From Isoetes taiwanensis (lineage: Eukaryota > Streptophyta > Lycopodiopsida > Isoetales > Isoetaceae), in assembly GCA_021234155.1 (NCBI GenBank), contig JAJEKV010000038.1, forward strand, positions 10,995,190 to 11,059,189: a stretch of 64,000 nucleotides of DNA. Reading direction: 5' to 3'. The notes under the pieces were generated by a model that saw only the letters and a program-made list of their open reading frames with translations, made no database searches and was not told where the DNA came from. The position numbers were made by a program, and so were the translations under genes. Positions 23,200-34,060 of the stretch are shown here, one piece after another. The stretch's first letter is position 1. Each line of letters starts with the position of its first letter.

Positions 23200-24434
23200 G
23201 TCTTTTATTAAGACAAAAACAAACACTCGAAAATATTTCATCAAAGCAACATCCATCTGCATGATCGTCACCCTCTTTCCATGCACGGCACACTTCACAT
23301 AGTCTTCAAAAAACTTGACCATGTGATTCTCAGCTGCCTCGTGCAGAGCATCAAGGGCATTTGCAGTAAATTGATTAGTCTCTTCTGGCATTGGAAAAGC
23401 TCTGCCAGAACTGTGATATCTCCTCCTATCCTACTTCATTTTCGCGTACCTGTTCTGAACCTCCTCCCTACAGATTCTCGCCATAGTGAGCTTTGGAAGT
23501 ACCCATTTCAGGTGATTCTGGAAGTGCCGGATCTCCCGAATCCATCTGTACTTTCCCTTAAGTGGCTCGCCCTTCTTGTTGAGCTTCGAAGGGCCTTTAC
23601 ACATCACCTATTTCGTTTGCAGCTGCTTAGGCGCGGGTGATTTCCTTTTATGCCTACTAGATTTTCCAATCTCGACGTTAGTCCGATTCGGAGGATCCAA
23701 CACTGTTTCTGGGTTAGGAACAACGTTTAGAACAACATCTAGAACAGGAATATCCTGAATAGGAATATCCTGAATAGGAATTGCTTGAACAGGAATATCC
23801 TGAATCGGAATAGCTTAAAGAGGAATATTTTGAATTGGAATATCCTGATGATCCCCAGTGTTTGACTGAGTTCCTGCTCCTAACGCACCAAGCACCTGCA
23901 CATTCTGATTGGGCTTGGTTATGAAATCTATCTCGTTAACTAAGGCATCCAAATTGCCCATTGTTAGAGTTAGCGATGCCATCAACCTTGGCCAGATTAC
24001 GAAGGACCCGAGTGCTTCGTTCAAGTTGTCAGCTCTTATCAAAGGAAAAGGCAACTGGGTCTCTGGTTCAATTACAACGTTCACAGAAATGACGATGCAA
24101 TAATCGGGCCCATGAAAAACAGCTGCTTGCGCGAAAAAACCTTCATCGACTAAATTGCCTGAGGAAAAATTATATACATGCCTTGGCTTGGACGACGTGT
24201 CTCAGTATATCTCCTCTATCGCATTGGCAACATTCTGAACTACTTGGCCCGGACCTTTCTTTGAATAACACCCGCTTTCGGAAGAGTCCGACCGTGTTGT
24301 TTACCCGATGGCGGCATAGTTACCGCATTGCCGTAATTGTTATCATTTTGTTGCTGCCCAGACATCGCCTCCTTTTGATGAGTTTGGTTGCTGACAACGT
24401 TAGATCCTGTGGTAGCACTACTCTTCGCCTCCAT
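23200..24434 (-). pseudogene. Fusion protein: CACTA-associated-like domain plus histone H3-like fold
   Basis: From a Met at 24434 the minus strand encodes a Gln/Asn-rich N-terminus. After a frameshift near 24240 comes FFAQAAVFHGPDYC, then VIEPETQLPFPLIRADNLNEALGSFVIWP. That last part resembles the plant domain found in proteins of CACTA (En/Spm) elements, a beta-rich stretch ending in a G-S-x-V-x-W-P motif. A linker of IPIQDIPV repeats (23730-23850) and a basic KSSRHKRKSPAP segment follow. The C-terminal 130 residues (23230-23600) match a histone H3/CENH3 fold: IREIRHFQ, LPKLTMARICREEVQNRYA, ANALDALHEAAENHMVKFFED and CAVHGKRVTIMQMDVAL. The loop between the first two core helices is about 20 residues longer than in H3. 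Three in-frame stops (one in the linker, one before the fold, one in the loop) make this copy a pseudogene, yet the frame is otherwise kept from 24084 to 23220. Confidence 0.75.
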
Positions 24435-24780
24435 CTCTGAACTGTAATGCGAGAAATGAGCGGAGAATGAGGCTGATCAGTGTCTATATAATGTCTCAAG
24501 AACAAGGTTTTAAGAAAAATATATCGAACAAAGAAATTTATTACAAACCGTTGCTACCGTGCAAAACAAGCAATCGATAGACAAAGAAATGGAAGCAGTT
24601 CACACCGTAGCCACGGTGCGAATATTTATCATATACAAGCATTGATGATTAATATTTCGCACCGTGGCGACGATGAAGTAAAACATAACTGTGAAAATAA
24701 AATAAACTGAAACTAAAGGGAATGTTGCAAATAACATGATACATATATGTAAGAAGTGTCTTTGCATTAATTGAACTTGG

Positions 24781-25535
24781 TTACAACTTCATTTTCTTAG
24801 AGACATGAAGATCGTCTGAAACATCGGCTTCCTCCAGGTCGGACTCCCACAGACCAGCATCCAAAAGGTATATAAGATGAGGAATCTGTGGCTCCCTCTC
24901 TTCCCAAGTCAGTAATTGTAGCCTTATCCACCCCCAACAAGGCCAATGCAGCTCTATTGGCAGCGACAGAATACATACTAAACCCACCAAAAACATGGGT
25001 GGCGATATCTCTCTTGACAACCACCACTCAATCAGAATTGGCAGCTAATGGGTGGTGACTACCAATCAAGGAGAGGACCTTCAGTTTCAATACCTCCTCA
25101 GGTCCGGATGGGTTGTACTTGGAATGGGACATAACAATTTCCCCCTTATGAAGGTAGCCCATATGGTGTGCAATACTTCCATCTCGGCCAAGGGTGACTC
25201 AATAATCGTCAACAAAAACTTCCTGCGCAAGCAAAGTTCATTTGCAACTTAACCGACTACCAAACTTAATAGGTACTTAGCAAAACACACAAAGTTATAG
25301 CTAGCATACCTCCACTTCGTCAGATTCAATAACCTTTTTGCTAGCAATGTTGATAGAAAATCTGGAGGAGCTTGATTCCCTTTTTTATTCAACTTTTTTG
25401 GTATCCTTAGCTCCTGAACAACTCCCCTCGAACTTTACTTCTGAGACTTCATTCAAGCCCATTTCTGCCATCTCCAGAACTCTATCAAATGCAATTTCTG
25501 GAGCTACTGAAATTCCATCATAAGTTAAAGCTTCG
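24781..25535 (-). pseudogene. 3' part of an unrecognised minus-strand gene split by E2
   Basis: An exon at 25310-25535 encodes ALTYDGISVAPEIAFDRV and an acidic stretch, with one in-frame stop at 25385-25387. It ends at a GT donor; the next exon (24781-25222) begins after an AG acceptor. That exon gives GRDGSIAHHMGYLHKGEIVMS, VKRDIATHVFGGFSMYSV, ANRAALALLGVDKATITDLG and a short acidic C-terminus, with two stops and frameshifts. The 5' portion of the same exon lies beyond E2 at 33845-34060. I do not recognise the protein. Position between palindromes and next to the H3-like gene suggests it belongs to the same transposon. Confidence 0.55.
25532..25535. other. Left target-site duplication of E2 (TTCG)
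   Basis: TTCG lies directly before GGGTAAGAGC and is repeated at 33845-33848 after the right terminus. Removing E2 and one TTCG joins two halves of one reading frame. Confidence 0.92.
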
Positions 25536-25797
25536 GGGTAAGAGCACGCTGTGGTGTTCCAATTCGGCTGTCCCCCCTGTCCCCCCAAAATGTGGCGTTG
25601 CATCCACCACTTTTGTGGTATGAAAGTATAATTATGGCACCGCTCATTTAAGAATAGAGTCCCAATTTGTGGGGGAAATTCTAATTTCAAAAACTAAAAT
25701 TCAAATTCAAATTCCTATTCTTTGGCCCCTTCCTGTTCTTTGCCTGCGTCCTGTTCTTTGGCTCCCTCCCTGCTGCAAGCTCCAATCCATTGTGGAT

Positions 25798-28700
25798 ATG
25801 GATGTCAATGAGGTAATCTGTACACAAACCGGCATTTCAGACAGGAGAAAACGAAGAAGAACCAAGGAACAAGAAATGTTGAAGAAAAGACGCCAGAGGA
25901 AAAGAAGAAGAGAAGAAAAATTGGAGCTTGTAGAATTGGCAGAAGGATCCAGTTCATCAAGAAGTGCAAGCAGTAAACGCCGTATTGTCCTTAGTTTGCT
26001 AACGTCTTTCCATAAACAGACCAAAAGAATGGAGGATAGCATGAAGAAAGAAATTTTACTTGATTTTTTGAGGGATAAAACATTGGAAAAATTCATAGGT
26101 GATGAATGCCCTCCTCGGTCACCCTATTGGCGCGAATTGGGAATGAAACGCCAAAAATCAGACGTAGGAACAGGATTTAGGACCCAGATCCTTTTCTAAT
26201 GATTAGAAGAGGAATGTAATTATTATCAGGGTGTACGAATTTCAGAAGTGTTTATGAGAGCTGGCTCACGCCACATCCCACGCCACACCCCTCCACCACC
26301 ACCACCACACTCCACCACCACCACATCACACCACAATCCACAACACCACCACCACACTACCACCACTACTACACCCCCACCACACCCACCACCACCACAC
26401 ACCACCACCACACCCCACCACCACACTCCACCACACCACATCATAGCACCACATACCACTACCCCCACCACCACACCACACACCACTCCACCACCACCAC
26501 GCCCCCACACCACTCCGCCACACCACACACCACTCCACCACCACCCCCACCACCACCACCCCACCACCACCACCACACCCTCCACCACCCCCACCACCAC
26601 AATCCACCACCACCACCCCCACCACCACCCCCCCACCACTCCACACTCCACCATTTGGTGTATAGTGTGTGGTGAATGGTATGGTGTGTGGTGGGGTGGG
26701 TGTGGTGTGGTGTGGTGTGTAATGTACACAAACACTAAGGTGCTCGTTGCAGTGAATATGATGAGTGTGGGGCATGGTATAGTGCATGGTTTGGTGTGGT
26801 ATACACATCCTAACAGGTTTAGTGTTTATTTCATGCGGATGCTATTGTTCAAGAGGTTTACGGACCAACATCCGAAATTAAGATTAGATCTTGAGCTTTT
26901 GAGAAGCTAAAACCCTGATTTGTTGTGAAATTGAAGGACTTCAATAGTTGCTGTTGCATTCAGCACATGAGGATGCAAATGCTAGTGGATGGACTCAATG
27001 GGATGAGAACCAAACATCCGAAGAATTGCACTTGCACCTGCGATGTTTGTAGATCACATGAACTTGGTCAATGCAGGGGCACACCAAAGCATAAAATTGC
27101 AAGTCTGAGGAAGCTTGTAGAGATCTATATTGTGTCCAAAGAGTGAATTAGATGAGTTTCACAAGAAGGCGTGCATCCTTGGAAATTGTGAGAGTGTGTG
27201 GAATCAAGAAGTTTCAGACCTCTCCCATGGAAGGAAGTGGCAGTAGGAAAGTGAAATGGGAGTACATTGACTATGAAAAAGACAACGTCTTGAGTTCTGG
27301 TAGGAGACTGACTCATCAGTACAATGAGACAGAACCCAAGGAGCTTCTGGATAAACTGAAAGAGCGTCTAAAAATCTTTCCACTGCATAATTTCAGGTAC
27401 CAATGGCGGGCAAAAGGTTTAAGGAGCTTACGAGAATCTCCGGCCAGATGTATGTCTCTCGGTAGTGGATTTTTGCAGAGAACTATACATTCAAGGAACA
27501 AGAGGAGGTGCGGTCGATCTGTTTGGGTCAATAACAGATTACCATTTTGGTTCAAATAACATATCGGTATGACTTCGATGGCGGATGAGATTATCAAGGA
27601 AACACATGTATCGTCGGATGATAGGGAACACGATACTTTGTTAGGTGCAACATCACTGCTTCATGAAGCACCACAAATATCTGGAGTAAAGGAAGGGTTC
27701 CAAAGAGACATTATGTGTTTTCGGATGGTGCGGCATCTCAATTCAAGGCTTCTAGACCATTTTACTTTGTGGCTAGGTACACAAAGCGACAACGATGTCT
27801 ATATGATGTGGAATTTTTTGGTTCTAACCAGGGGAAAGGTGAACACGATGGCAAAGGCTGGCGAGTTGAAGAGATGGTTAAGACAAGCGCAATTAAAAAT
27901 CTGGAAACATAAAATTGGGTAATGCTCATGAAGTGGTAGAAGTTGCGAAGAGATGTTTACTTGTGGAACATCAGGAGTGGATGAACACATCCGAAAAATG
28001 AAGAGGAAGAATATAAAAAAGGTTCTTTTGGGAAGTCAAGGTGGAGGATATAGAAAGAAAGCATGGGGTGCGAGAAAGGATTTTTGGACACTAAAGCGGA
28101 TCCATTTGTACATGCATTCAATCCTGAATCTCCATTGCGGTTGCACGAGGGAACTTTCATGCTTGCTCTTTTGCTTGGATGGCATGTGGGGCGGTTGTGT
28201 GAACAAGCACTACGTTGATGATTGGAAACTTCAAGTTATTGTACCATCCTCAATGTGCATCTTGACATTGAGGACCGTAAATCCAAAGAGGTCCTTGTTC
28301 TCCTCAATCCACGATGTTAGCGAGAGGCACTTAGAGTTGGTGATAATTTTGCTGTTGTTGCTCGAAAGGGAATGATGAGGGTTGAATTTTGGATTACGAT
28401 GTGCACAAAACCAAAATGGATAGTGGAGAAAGACTTCCAACTCAATGGAACATGGTACCTCGCCTAGGTGATAGTGTCATAGAAGGTATGTATTACAAGA
28501 AGGGCGCCAAGATCAACCGTCGACTATGATCTTTGCAATAAAAGGCCCTTAGGCATAGTATTCAACCGCAGGATCTGTGCAATCGGACTTCACATGCCAC
28601 CAACTAAGCGTCAAAACAGATTTGTATATATTTTGGATCCTTTAGATGAGGAGAAAATTTTTGAGAATTTACCCGAAGTTCTTTACGATGATGATGAAAT
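25798..28700 (+). pseudogene. Transposase-like gene of E2
   Basis: The N-terminal piece (25798-26199) is very basic (DRRKRRRTKEQEMLKKRR) and is followed by the CCA array. The zinc region resumes at 26925-27146 with CCCIQHMRM, HPKNCTCTCDVC and a Cys. The core piece starts at 27569 (IIKETHVSSDDREHDTL). In another frame, 27715-27912 gives the best core of this copy: FSDGAASQFKASRPFYFVARY, then GKGEHDGKG. The C-terminal domain lies at about 28340-28690 (VGDNFAVVA, EGVEFWI, then LDPLDEEKIFENLPEVLYDD). Only the second and third acidic motifs are readily seen; the first is not clear in this copy. Several frameshifts and stops make it non-functional. Confidence 0.72.
26268..26652. repeat. (CCA)n-rich low-complexity array, left side of E2
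   Basis: CCACCA and CACACC units run for nearly 400 nt. All six frames stay open by composition, so the Pro/Thr/His-rich or Gly/Val/Trp-rich frames here are not genes. The array lies between two parts of the transposase-like gene. Confidence 0.95.
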
Positions 28701-29149
28701 GTAAAACCATTACGTAGTTTTGAGAACTCATGTGAATTTTTGTGCCAATTTGTGAAAATGAGTTTGTCTTCATTTCTTTTAAAGATTTGAATTCTTACGA
28801 AACACTTGATTCCTTTGTTTGTGAGATGAATTGAATATGAATTTTCATTGAAATGAATCGAGGTTACAATAACAATTATGTACATAAGAAAGATATCTGA
28901 TAATTTAAATGCGAGGTGACTCATGCACCTACATACTTCCCAATACATATGTTCCTCTCGGTTCCAGCTTTTATTGCTTCTAATCTTAAAACTTCAAGCA
29001 TGAACACTCTAACATCAACTAGATCCGGTGCGAAATGTCCACAACTGCGATTAACCACACTTTGTCAATAATGAGTTTGGTTTGTCTTTACATTTAAGTT
29101 GACTTACTAGATCGGGGCAACAATATATTCACTCCTTTTAAGTACCCCT

Positions 29150-29651
29150 CACAAATTTGTGCATAAACGAACATCTGACGGGGCCACATGAATGACCATC
29201 GGTTTTGAAGAGGCGTTCGGAAATTTTCACAACATCCGAGATTGTAAAGCTGAAATTATTGTGTCCAAGCAATTCCAGGAACACGTGCACTCAAAGTTTG
29301 TTGTCATTGTGCCACAACAAGCAAAATGCAATGAGCAAGCACTAACCTCTCAATATGTCTTACGCCATGCAAGCCCGAGCTATCAAAGTGATATATTCCT
29401 GGTTTATATCTCTGTGCAAGACACGCGTGGCTTACAATCAGAAAACAGGTCCAGTGATGTCCATCACAAGCAGGCAAAAACATGTACTGGCACTTATCCA
29501 GATTCGCATGTTTCCTTCTTGTTTTGTAACTATTTGTGTCTTTGGACAATGTCGAGTGAAAAAGAGGGTCAAAGAAATGAAAGGGATGGCTCATTCCTTG
29601 GAGAATCAAGTAGTATTCCATGTATCTGCAAACGCATATCATCTGGCACAA
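29150..29651 (-). pseudogene. Ulp1-like (C48) cysteine protease domain of E2
   Basis: The minus strand encodes CQYMFLPACDGHHWTCFLIV, then GIYHFDSSGLHG, and in another frame about 50 residues later TDGHSCGPVRC near 29186. These fit the His (HW), Asp (FDS) and Cys (CGP) of the Ulp1/SENP catalytic triad in the right order and spacing. Ulp1 proteases cleave SUMO or related modifiers and are commonly carried by plant CACTA and Mutator elements. Here the domain sits on the strand opposite the transposase-like gene. The 3' third is frameshifted, so the copy is inactive. Confidence 0.65.
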
Positions 29652-29963
29652 TCCTGATGATCACAAATCAGATGAAATATCACCTTGAGAAGAGGAGGAT
29701 CAATTGATCATTGAACCACTACGTATCAGCTTCCAAAATTTCGGTGGAGCTAATCACGACAGTTTCAGTTCCACTCAGCACCACCTCCAGATGTGTATTT
29801 GGCTTTAGATAGTCAGGGACTGCCGAAGCTCTATCATCTCTAGTTCTAAACATACACGAGAACATTTGCTCACAATCCATTCAAATATTTTAAATTGAAA
29901 AAGTACAACACATATCATAGAAATTCTTTTACTTATATTGACTTTCAAAGAGTTTTACAAGAT

Positions 29964-30590
29964 TCATTTATGAAAATACTTGTCGAGCATTTTCATGTAG
30001 TTGCACGACTCTTCAGAATCCCACATGTTCCACATTTGATGTTCCTTCATATAAGCTGGCACACTTTCTGCAGCCAGAAGTCCCTCCAGCCATGGTTTGA
30101 GTTGCTCCAAAAGGAAATTGGAATCCAACCTGTCGGGAGCAAAACTATTTGGACATATCATTGTGTTAGGCTGGTTGGCAGAACCCTTATATCTGCTGTC
30201 ATCTATCAACAATGTGTTTGTCACCTGGTATCTCCAAAGTTTTTGGTACACTTTGGACAGATCCTTAAGGAAAATTGGCTTATTAACCACTTTTAATTTT
30301 GTGTTGGTGCAGTCATCCTGATTCCAAATAAAAGAAATGCGCCCTTATATTCTGCGGCAACTTTCTCGTCCAACAAGTCAACATTACTCTTAGCCATCTT
30401 TGGACCACAATGCAATCTCAAATTTTGAAAAACACCATTCTAAGAACTCCTGAAATCCGGGCTGAAGCTGCGAACTTTTGATGGTTCAATTTCGGATGGT
30501 CACTTACGGCTCTCACCGATCACGGGGATCCTCTCTTTCAAGTCATAAAACTTGCCTAAAACCCCATTAAAATCCGAACAAGGAGAATTT
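29964..30590 (-). pseudogene. FCP1-like HAD phosphatase domain of E2
   Basis: Read on the minus strand with two frameshifts, the region gives DFNGVLGKFYDLKERIP (HAD motif I, with Asn-Gly in place of the second Asp, as in many plant members). Next come FQEFLEWCFSKFEIALWS (motif II region), NQDDCTNTKLKVVNKPIFLKD (conserved Lys) and NTLLIDDSRYKG (the Asp-Asp motif). LEQLKPWLEGL and a helical end follow. This is the architecture of the plant FCP1/NIF-like HAD family of protein phosphatases. Its place inside a transposon, upstream on the same strand as the Ulp1-like domain, suggests captured or long-carried cargo. Whether HAD and Ulp1 belong to one polyprotein cannot be told. Confidence 0.7.
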
Positions 30591-30599
30591 CGTTAACCT

Positions 30600-32230
30600 C
30601 TTGGTTTTGTTGGTTGAGGTTGTATTGGACTCGATTGAGCGGTCGCATCTTGTCCAGGATCGGGGGTTTCTTTGTCAACTTCATCACCGCATCCGCATTT
30701 GGCTCATATTGAACACCAAAACTTCATGAGAATGAATCTCAAGGGAATTAATTTTCCCCCCTAAATCGGATGCACTAGGAATCTCTTCGTCATGGCTTCC
30801 GGTTGCGGTAGCATTTATCTGCGCAACATAATTGAAATGAGGAAGGCGACGAAAAAATACAAAAAAATAAATCATGTATGTGGCATCGGTACTTACTTGA
30901 TACGATTGCATTCGATTGACTATCAAATTTCGTTTTGGAGTCTCCATGCCGTCATTTGGATTGACTTAGGAGTATCAAATGGGGTGAATTCTAGGTACAA
31001 CAAGGGAGGTATCTTGCGATCTCATAAGCCCATCGAGGTGGATAAGCGTTGGATATCCTTGGTCTCAAATTTCGCAAATCGCAAACACTAAGTCGATGAC
31101 TGCGGACAACATCGGTAAACATTAGTTAAGGCACTTGTTTTTGCCGAATCTATATTGTTTGCGCGAACAATATCAAGCCGGTGAGTTGACAACCATTCAA
31201 GAGGGTCGCATGCCGGGCTTTTTACTCTTTTCGATGTTCCTGTTTATATATATCTAAAGTGCCCCTAAAATGAGCGAAGCGATCTCATCCGAGGGGCACT
31301 TTAGATACAATAAACGGGACAAGCAAAAAAGACTAAGCCCAACCAGGATGGAAGAGACTAAGGCGGGGATGAAAGAGACACGAGTACAAGCATCGAGACT
31401 TCCCAAACCTTGCTTTCACCCCCTCTTCGGACTTACTTGTGTCTATTGGTTCTTGTGGTACCACTTTCGAACACCAAAAGCCAAAAGCCATGTCTCGATC
31501 ATAATGTGGCCACTGGCGGGGCTGCAGCGAGTTCTAGAGTGTCCGCAAAACAAATTCAAAATCAATAGAGTATTTAGGCGAGGGTTAGAGATGATAATAT
31601 TTACCTCAAATGGTGTGATAGACATGGAATGTGATATGGTGGATCGTGATTACGCTATCACAACTAGCAACATTTTACCCTCCCATTTCGCATAACGCGT
31701 CCACAAAATGGACAACCTTCATCACCCTCTTCTTCGCCTCGGGAAGCATTGGAAGCGAGGATCTAAAGGAGTGTCATGACCACTACATTTCCTTTAAAAA
31801 ATCTCAAATCTTTGCATTCGAGGTAGCGGCTCCAAAGATGAAGTCTTCACATGCCTTTAGTTCAATTTCAGATTCGTTAATTCCTTATTTAATTGTTTCA
31901 GCCCAGGCAACACTTTGTACCATTTAGCTCTTCATCCTTTAGTTAAAATTACTTAGAACACCCTCTGTTGCTTTTGGATTTCTTTGTCATGATTGATTGC
32001 CATCTATGCAAATCAGCTCTAATTTCTGATGCTTTATGCTCCATCAACTCAATCTTTCTTTTGATATCATTTTTCCTATCCTCGTTTGCTTGCAATCATT
32101 GCTTGCATCTATCAAACCTAGCTGATGTTGCAGCCAACCATTCCTTCACAAGTCCGCCATAGATGCATAAAACAAAACACTACGATATGTCGCCTCTAAC
32201 ATAGTAAGCCCGCGTCTTGATGGAAAACCA
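30600..32230. other. E2 interior with decayed minus-strand frames
   Basis: Minus-strand open stretches at 30684-30947 and 31443-31625 may be remnants of the 5' part of the HAD-containing gene. No domain was recognised. A short palindrome GTGCCCCTAAAATG...CGAGGGGCAC lies near 31259-31301. Confidence 0.35.
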
Positions 32231-32319
32231 CAATCACACACCACACAACACAAGGTAGTCACTACACACCACCATACCACCACACCACACAACATCTGGC
32301 AGACGGTACACACCACACA

Positions 32320-32826
32320 ACACGTGGTGGTGGTGGTGGTGGTGTCTGTGGTGGTGGTGGTGGTGGTGTGTGTGTGTGTGTGGTGGTGGTGGTGGTGTGT
32401 GTGGTGGTGGTGGAGTGTGGTGTGGGACATGGTGGAGTGTGGTGATGGGGTGTCGTGGTGGGGTTTGGTGGTGGCGGTGGTGGGGTGTGTGGTGGTGGTG
32501 GAGTGTGGTGTGGGACATGGTGGAGTGTGGTGATGGGGTGTGGTGGTGGGGTGTGGGTGGTAAAGGGTGGAGTGTGGGGGTGGTGGTGGGGTGTGGTGTG
32601 GTTGTGGTGGAGTGTGGTGGTGGTGGATTGTGGTGTGGGACATGGTGGAGTCCGGTGGTGTGGTGTGGTGGTGGTGGAGTGTGGTGGTGGTGGTGGAGTG
32701 TGGTGGTGGTGGTGGTGGAGTGTGATGGTGGAGTGTGGTGGTGGTGTGTGGTGTGGGAGTGTGGCGGTGGGAGATGGTAGAGTGTAGTGGTGGGAGATCG
32801 TGGGGTGTGGTGTGGGACATTGTGGA
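32320..32826. repeat. (GGT)n-rich low-complexity array, right side of E2
   Basis: GGTGGT and GTGTGG units extend about 500 nt, in the opposite orientation to the CCA array at 26268-26652. Within it a segment of about 100 nt (AGTGTGGTGTGGGACATGG...) is duplicated near 32415 and 32500. Long open frames in it are compositional. Confidence 0.95.
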
Positions 32827-33091
32827 TGCCAACAACTCACCACCACCACACATACCTCATCTATCATTCCGCATCCATTGCAACGAAATGCCCCACAGAT
32901 GGCATCATAGAGACACAACATGACAATACGCCCAACATGATGCAAAATGGTAGTAGACATACCTGATTCTTGAAGTGGATTTGATGTTACCTTTTCTGTG
33001 TTGATAGAAACAATCTAGATCTGTTGTAACACAACTAATAATTGAACATACCGCAATGGCATGTTTTGGTCTCAGAACATTGCTTTCGATT

Positions 33092-33581
33092 TTACATTTT
33101 AATTGTGAGTTCAGATTGAATGTAACCTGATTTGGTTATTTCCCTATCATCTTCATCATCCCTGTCACTTTTACTATTTTCCTCCTCGTCAGGTTGGATT
33201 TGCCTATGCTTTCTCTTGGGTCTAGAAGAACTGGCCTCGGCTTTCTCATCGGGAGTTTTATAATAATCCAGAAGCTCTTCCATTAATGACCTCCCTCTTT
33301 ATATGCGGATAATAAGCCAGCGCTTGGGTTCCGGGAGCCATTCCACCCCATGTATGTGGCTTCCACGTAATTCTTTTGTAAATTTGCATGAACTCTTTGT
33401 ATTGTTCATTGCTTTCGGATTCTTCAACCTGCATACAAGAAAACATATGCCTTAATTTTTTTCGGTTTGAACAAAACATTTGGGGAAAATACACGTAGCT
33501 TGATTTATTTGGAACTCTGTCACCCCAAAGCTTCTTTAGATCTTCGTGGGGCACAATCTCTTGTTTGAGGAGAGATTTCAT
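33092..33581 (-). pseudogene. Unrecognised 5' exons of a minus-strand gene of E2
   Basis: A good start context leads into MKSLLKQEIVPHEDLKKLWG, then a probable GTATGC-free junction at CMQ|VEESE, then ITWKPHTWGGMAPGTQALAYY. After a frameshift near 33290 comes an acidic and basic stretch with PKRKHRQIQPDEEENSKSD. It starts about 260 bp inside the right end of E2 and points inward, as expected for the first exon of the right-hand gene. No family was recognised, and it is not like the corresponding gene of E1. Confidence 0.5.
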
Positions 33582-33844
33582 CGTGTAACCGGCATGCGTT
33601 CAATTAGACTCCATTAGGGTTCAATCGGCAAGAAGCGGCAAAAAAACAGAGGAAGAGGTGATTCTTTCTTAATTCAAAAAGGTGGACAATGACGTGGCAT
33701 AAAATTCAAAATAACCGACGCTCATTAATTCGCACTCCCGCAATCTCCGCTTCGGTATGCACCACCCGATTCTACCACAAAGGTGGTGCCAAAAATGTGG
33801 CGTCAAAATGCACGTTTTTGATACACCACAGCGTGCTTTTACCC

Positions 33845-34060
33845 TTCGTTCAGCTCCCTTGGCACTTCCGGCTCGAAGTCGATGAAGTCGTTTAAACCTA
33901 GAACAAAAGCATAGATTTGTTCAAGGACCACGTCTTCCCTCAAACCAGTGACCGAAGATATATCGTGGAGAAGCAGGTAATCCTTCCCTCCCACGTTATA
34001 CCAAAAAGCGTACAAAAAATATAAAAGGAACCCATATTTTATGCTAGATATATAGATTGT
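33845..34060 (-). pseudogene. 5' half of the exon split by E2
   Basis: The minus strand reads FLYAFWYNVGGKDYLLLHD, ISSVTGLREDVVLEQIYAFV and EPEVPRELNE without a stop up to the E2 border. The next codons continue at 25535 (ALTYDG) once E2 and one TTCG are removed. A hydrophobic segment opens the piece. Upstream exons were not found between 34060 and 35000. Protein family unknown. Confidence 0.65.

Larger units (their letters stand above)
25536..33844 (+). mobile_element. E2: DNA transposon with GGGTA termini, 8.3 kb, multi-gene
   Basis: The outer 22 nt of the left end and the inverted right end differ at one position (GGGTAA(G/A)AGCACGCTGTGGT). A second matching block, CACCAC(T/C)TTTGTGGTA, lies further inward. 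The duplication is TTCG. Contents: the transposase-like gene (plus, 25.8-28.7 kb), then minus-strand Ulp1-like and HAD/FCP1-like domains and an unrecognised 5' exon region (33.1-33.6 kb). Two long CCA/GGT arrays lie near the ends in opposite orientation. Confidence 0.9.

Noticed and set aside
26248-26910. Open frame of 220 codons rich in Pro, Thr and His
   Set aside because: It lies in the CCA array, where all frames stay open by composition.
32146-32853. Long open frames on both strands in the GGT array
   Set aside because: Same compositional effect; no domain and no conserved start.
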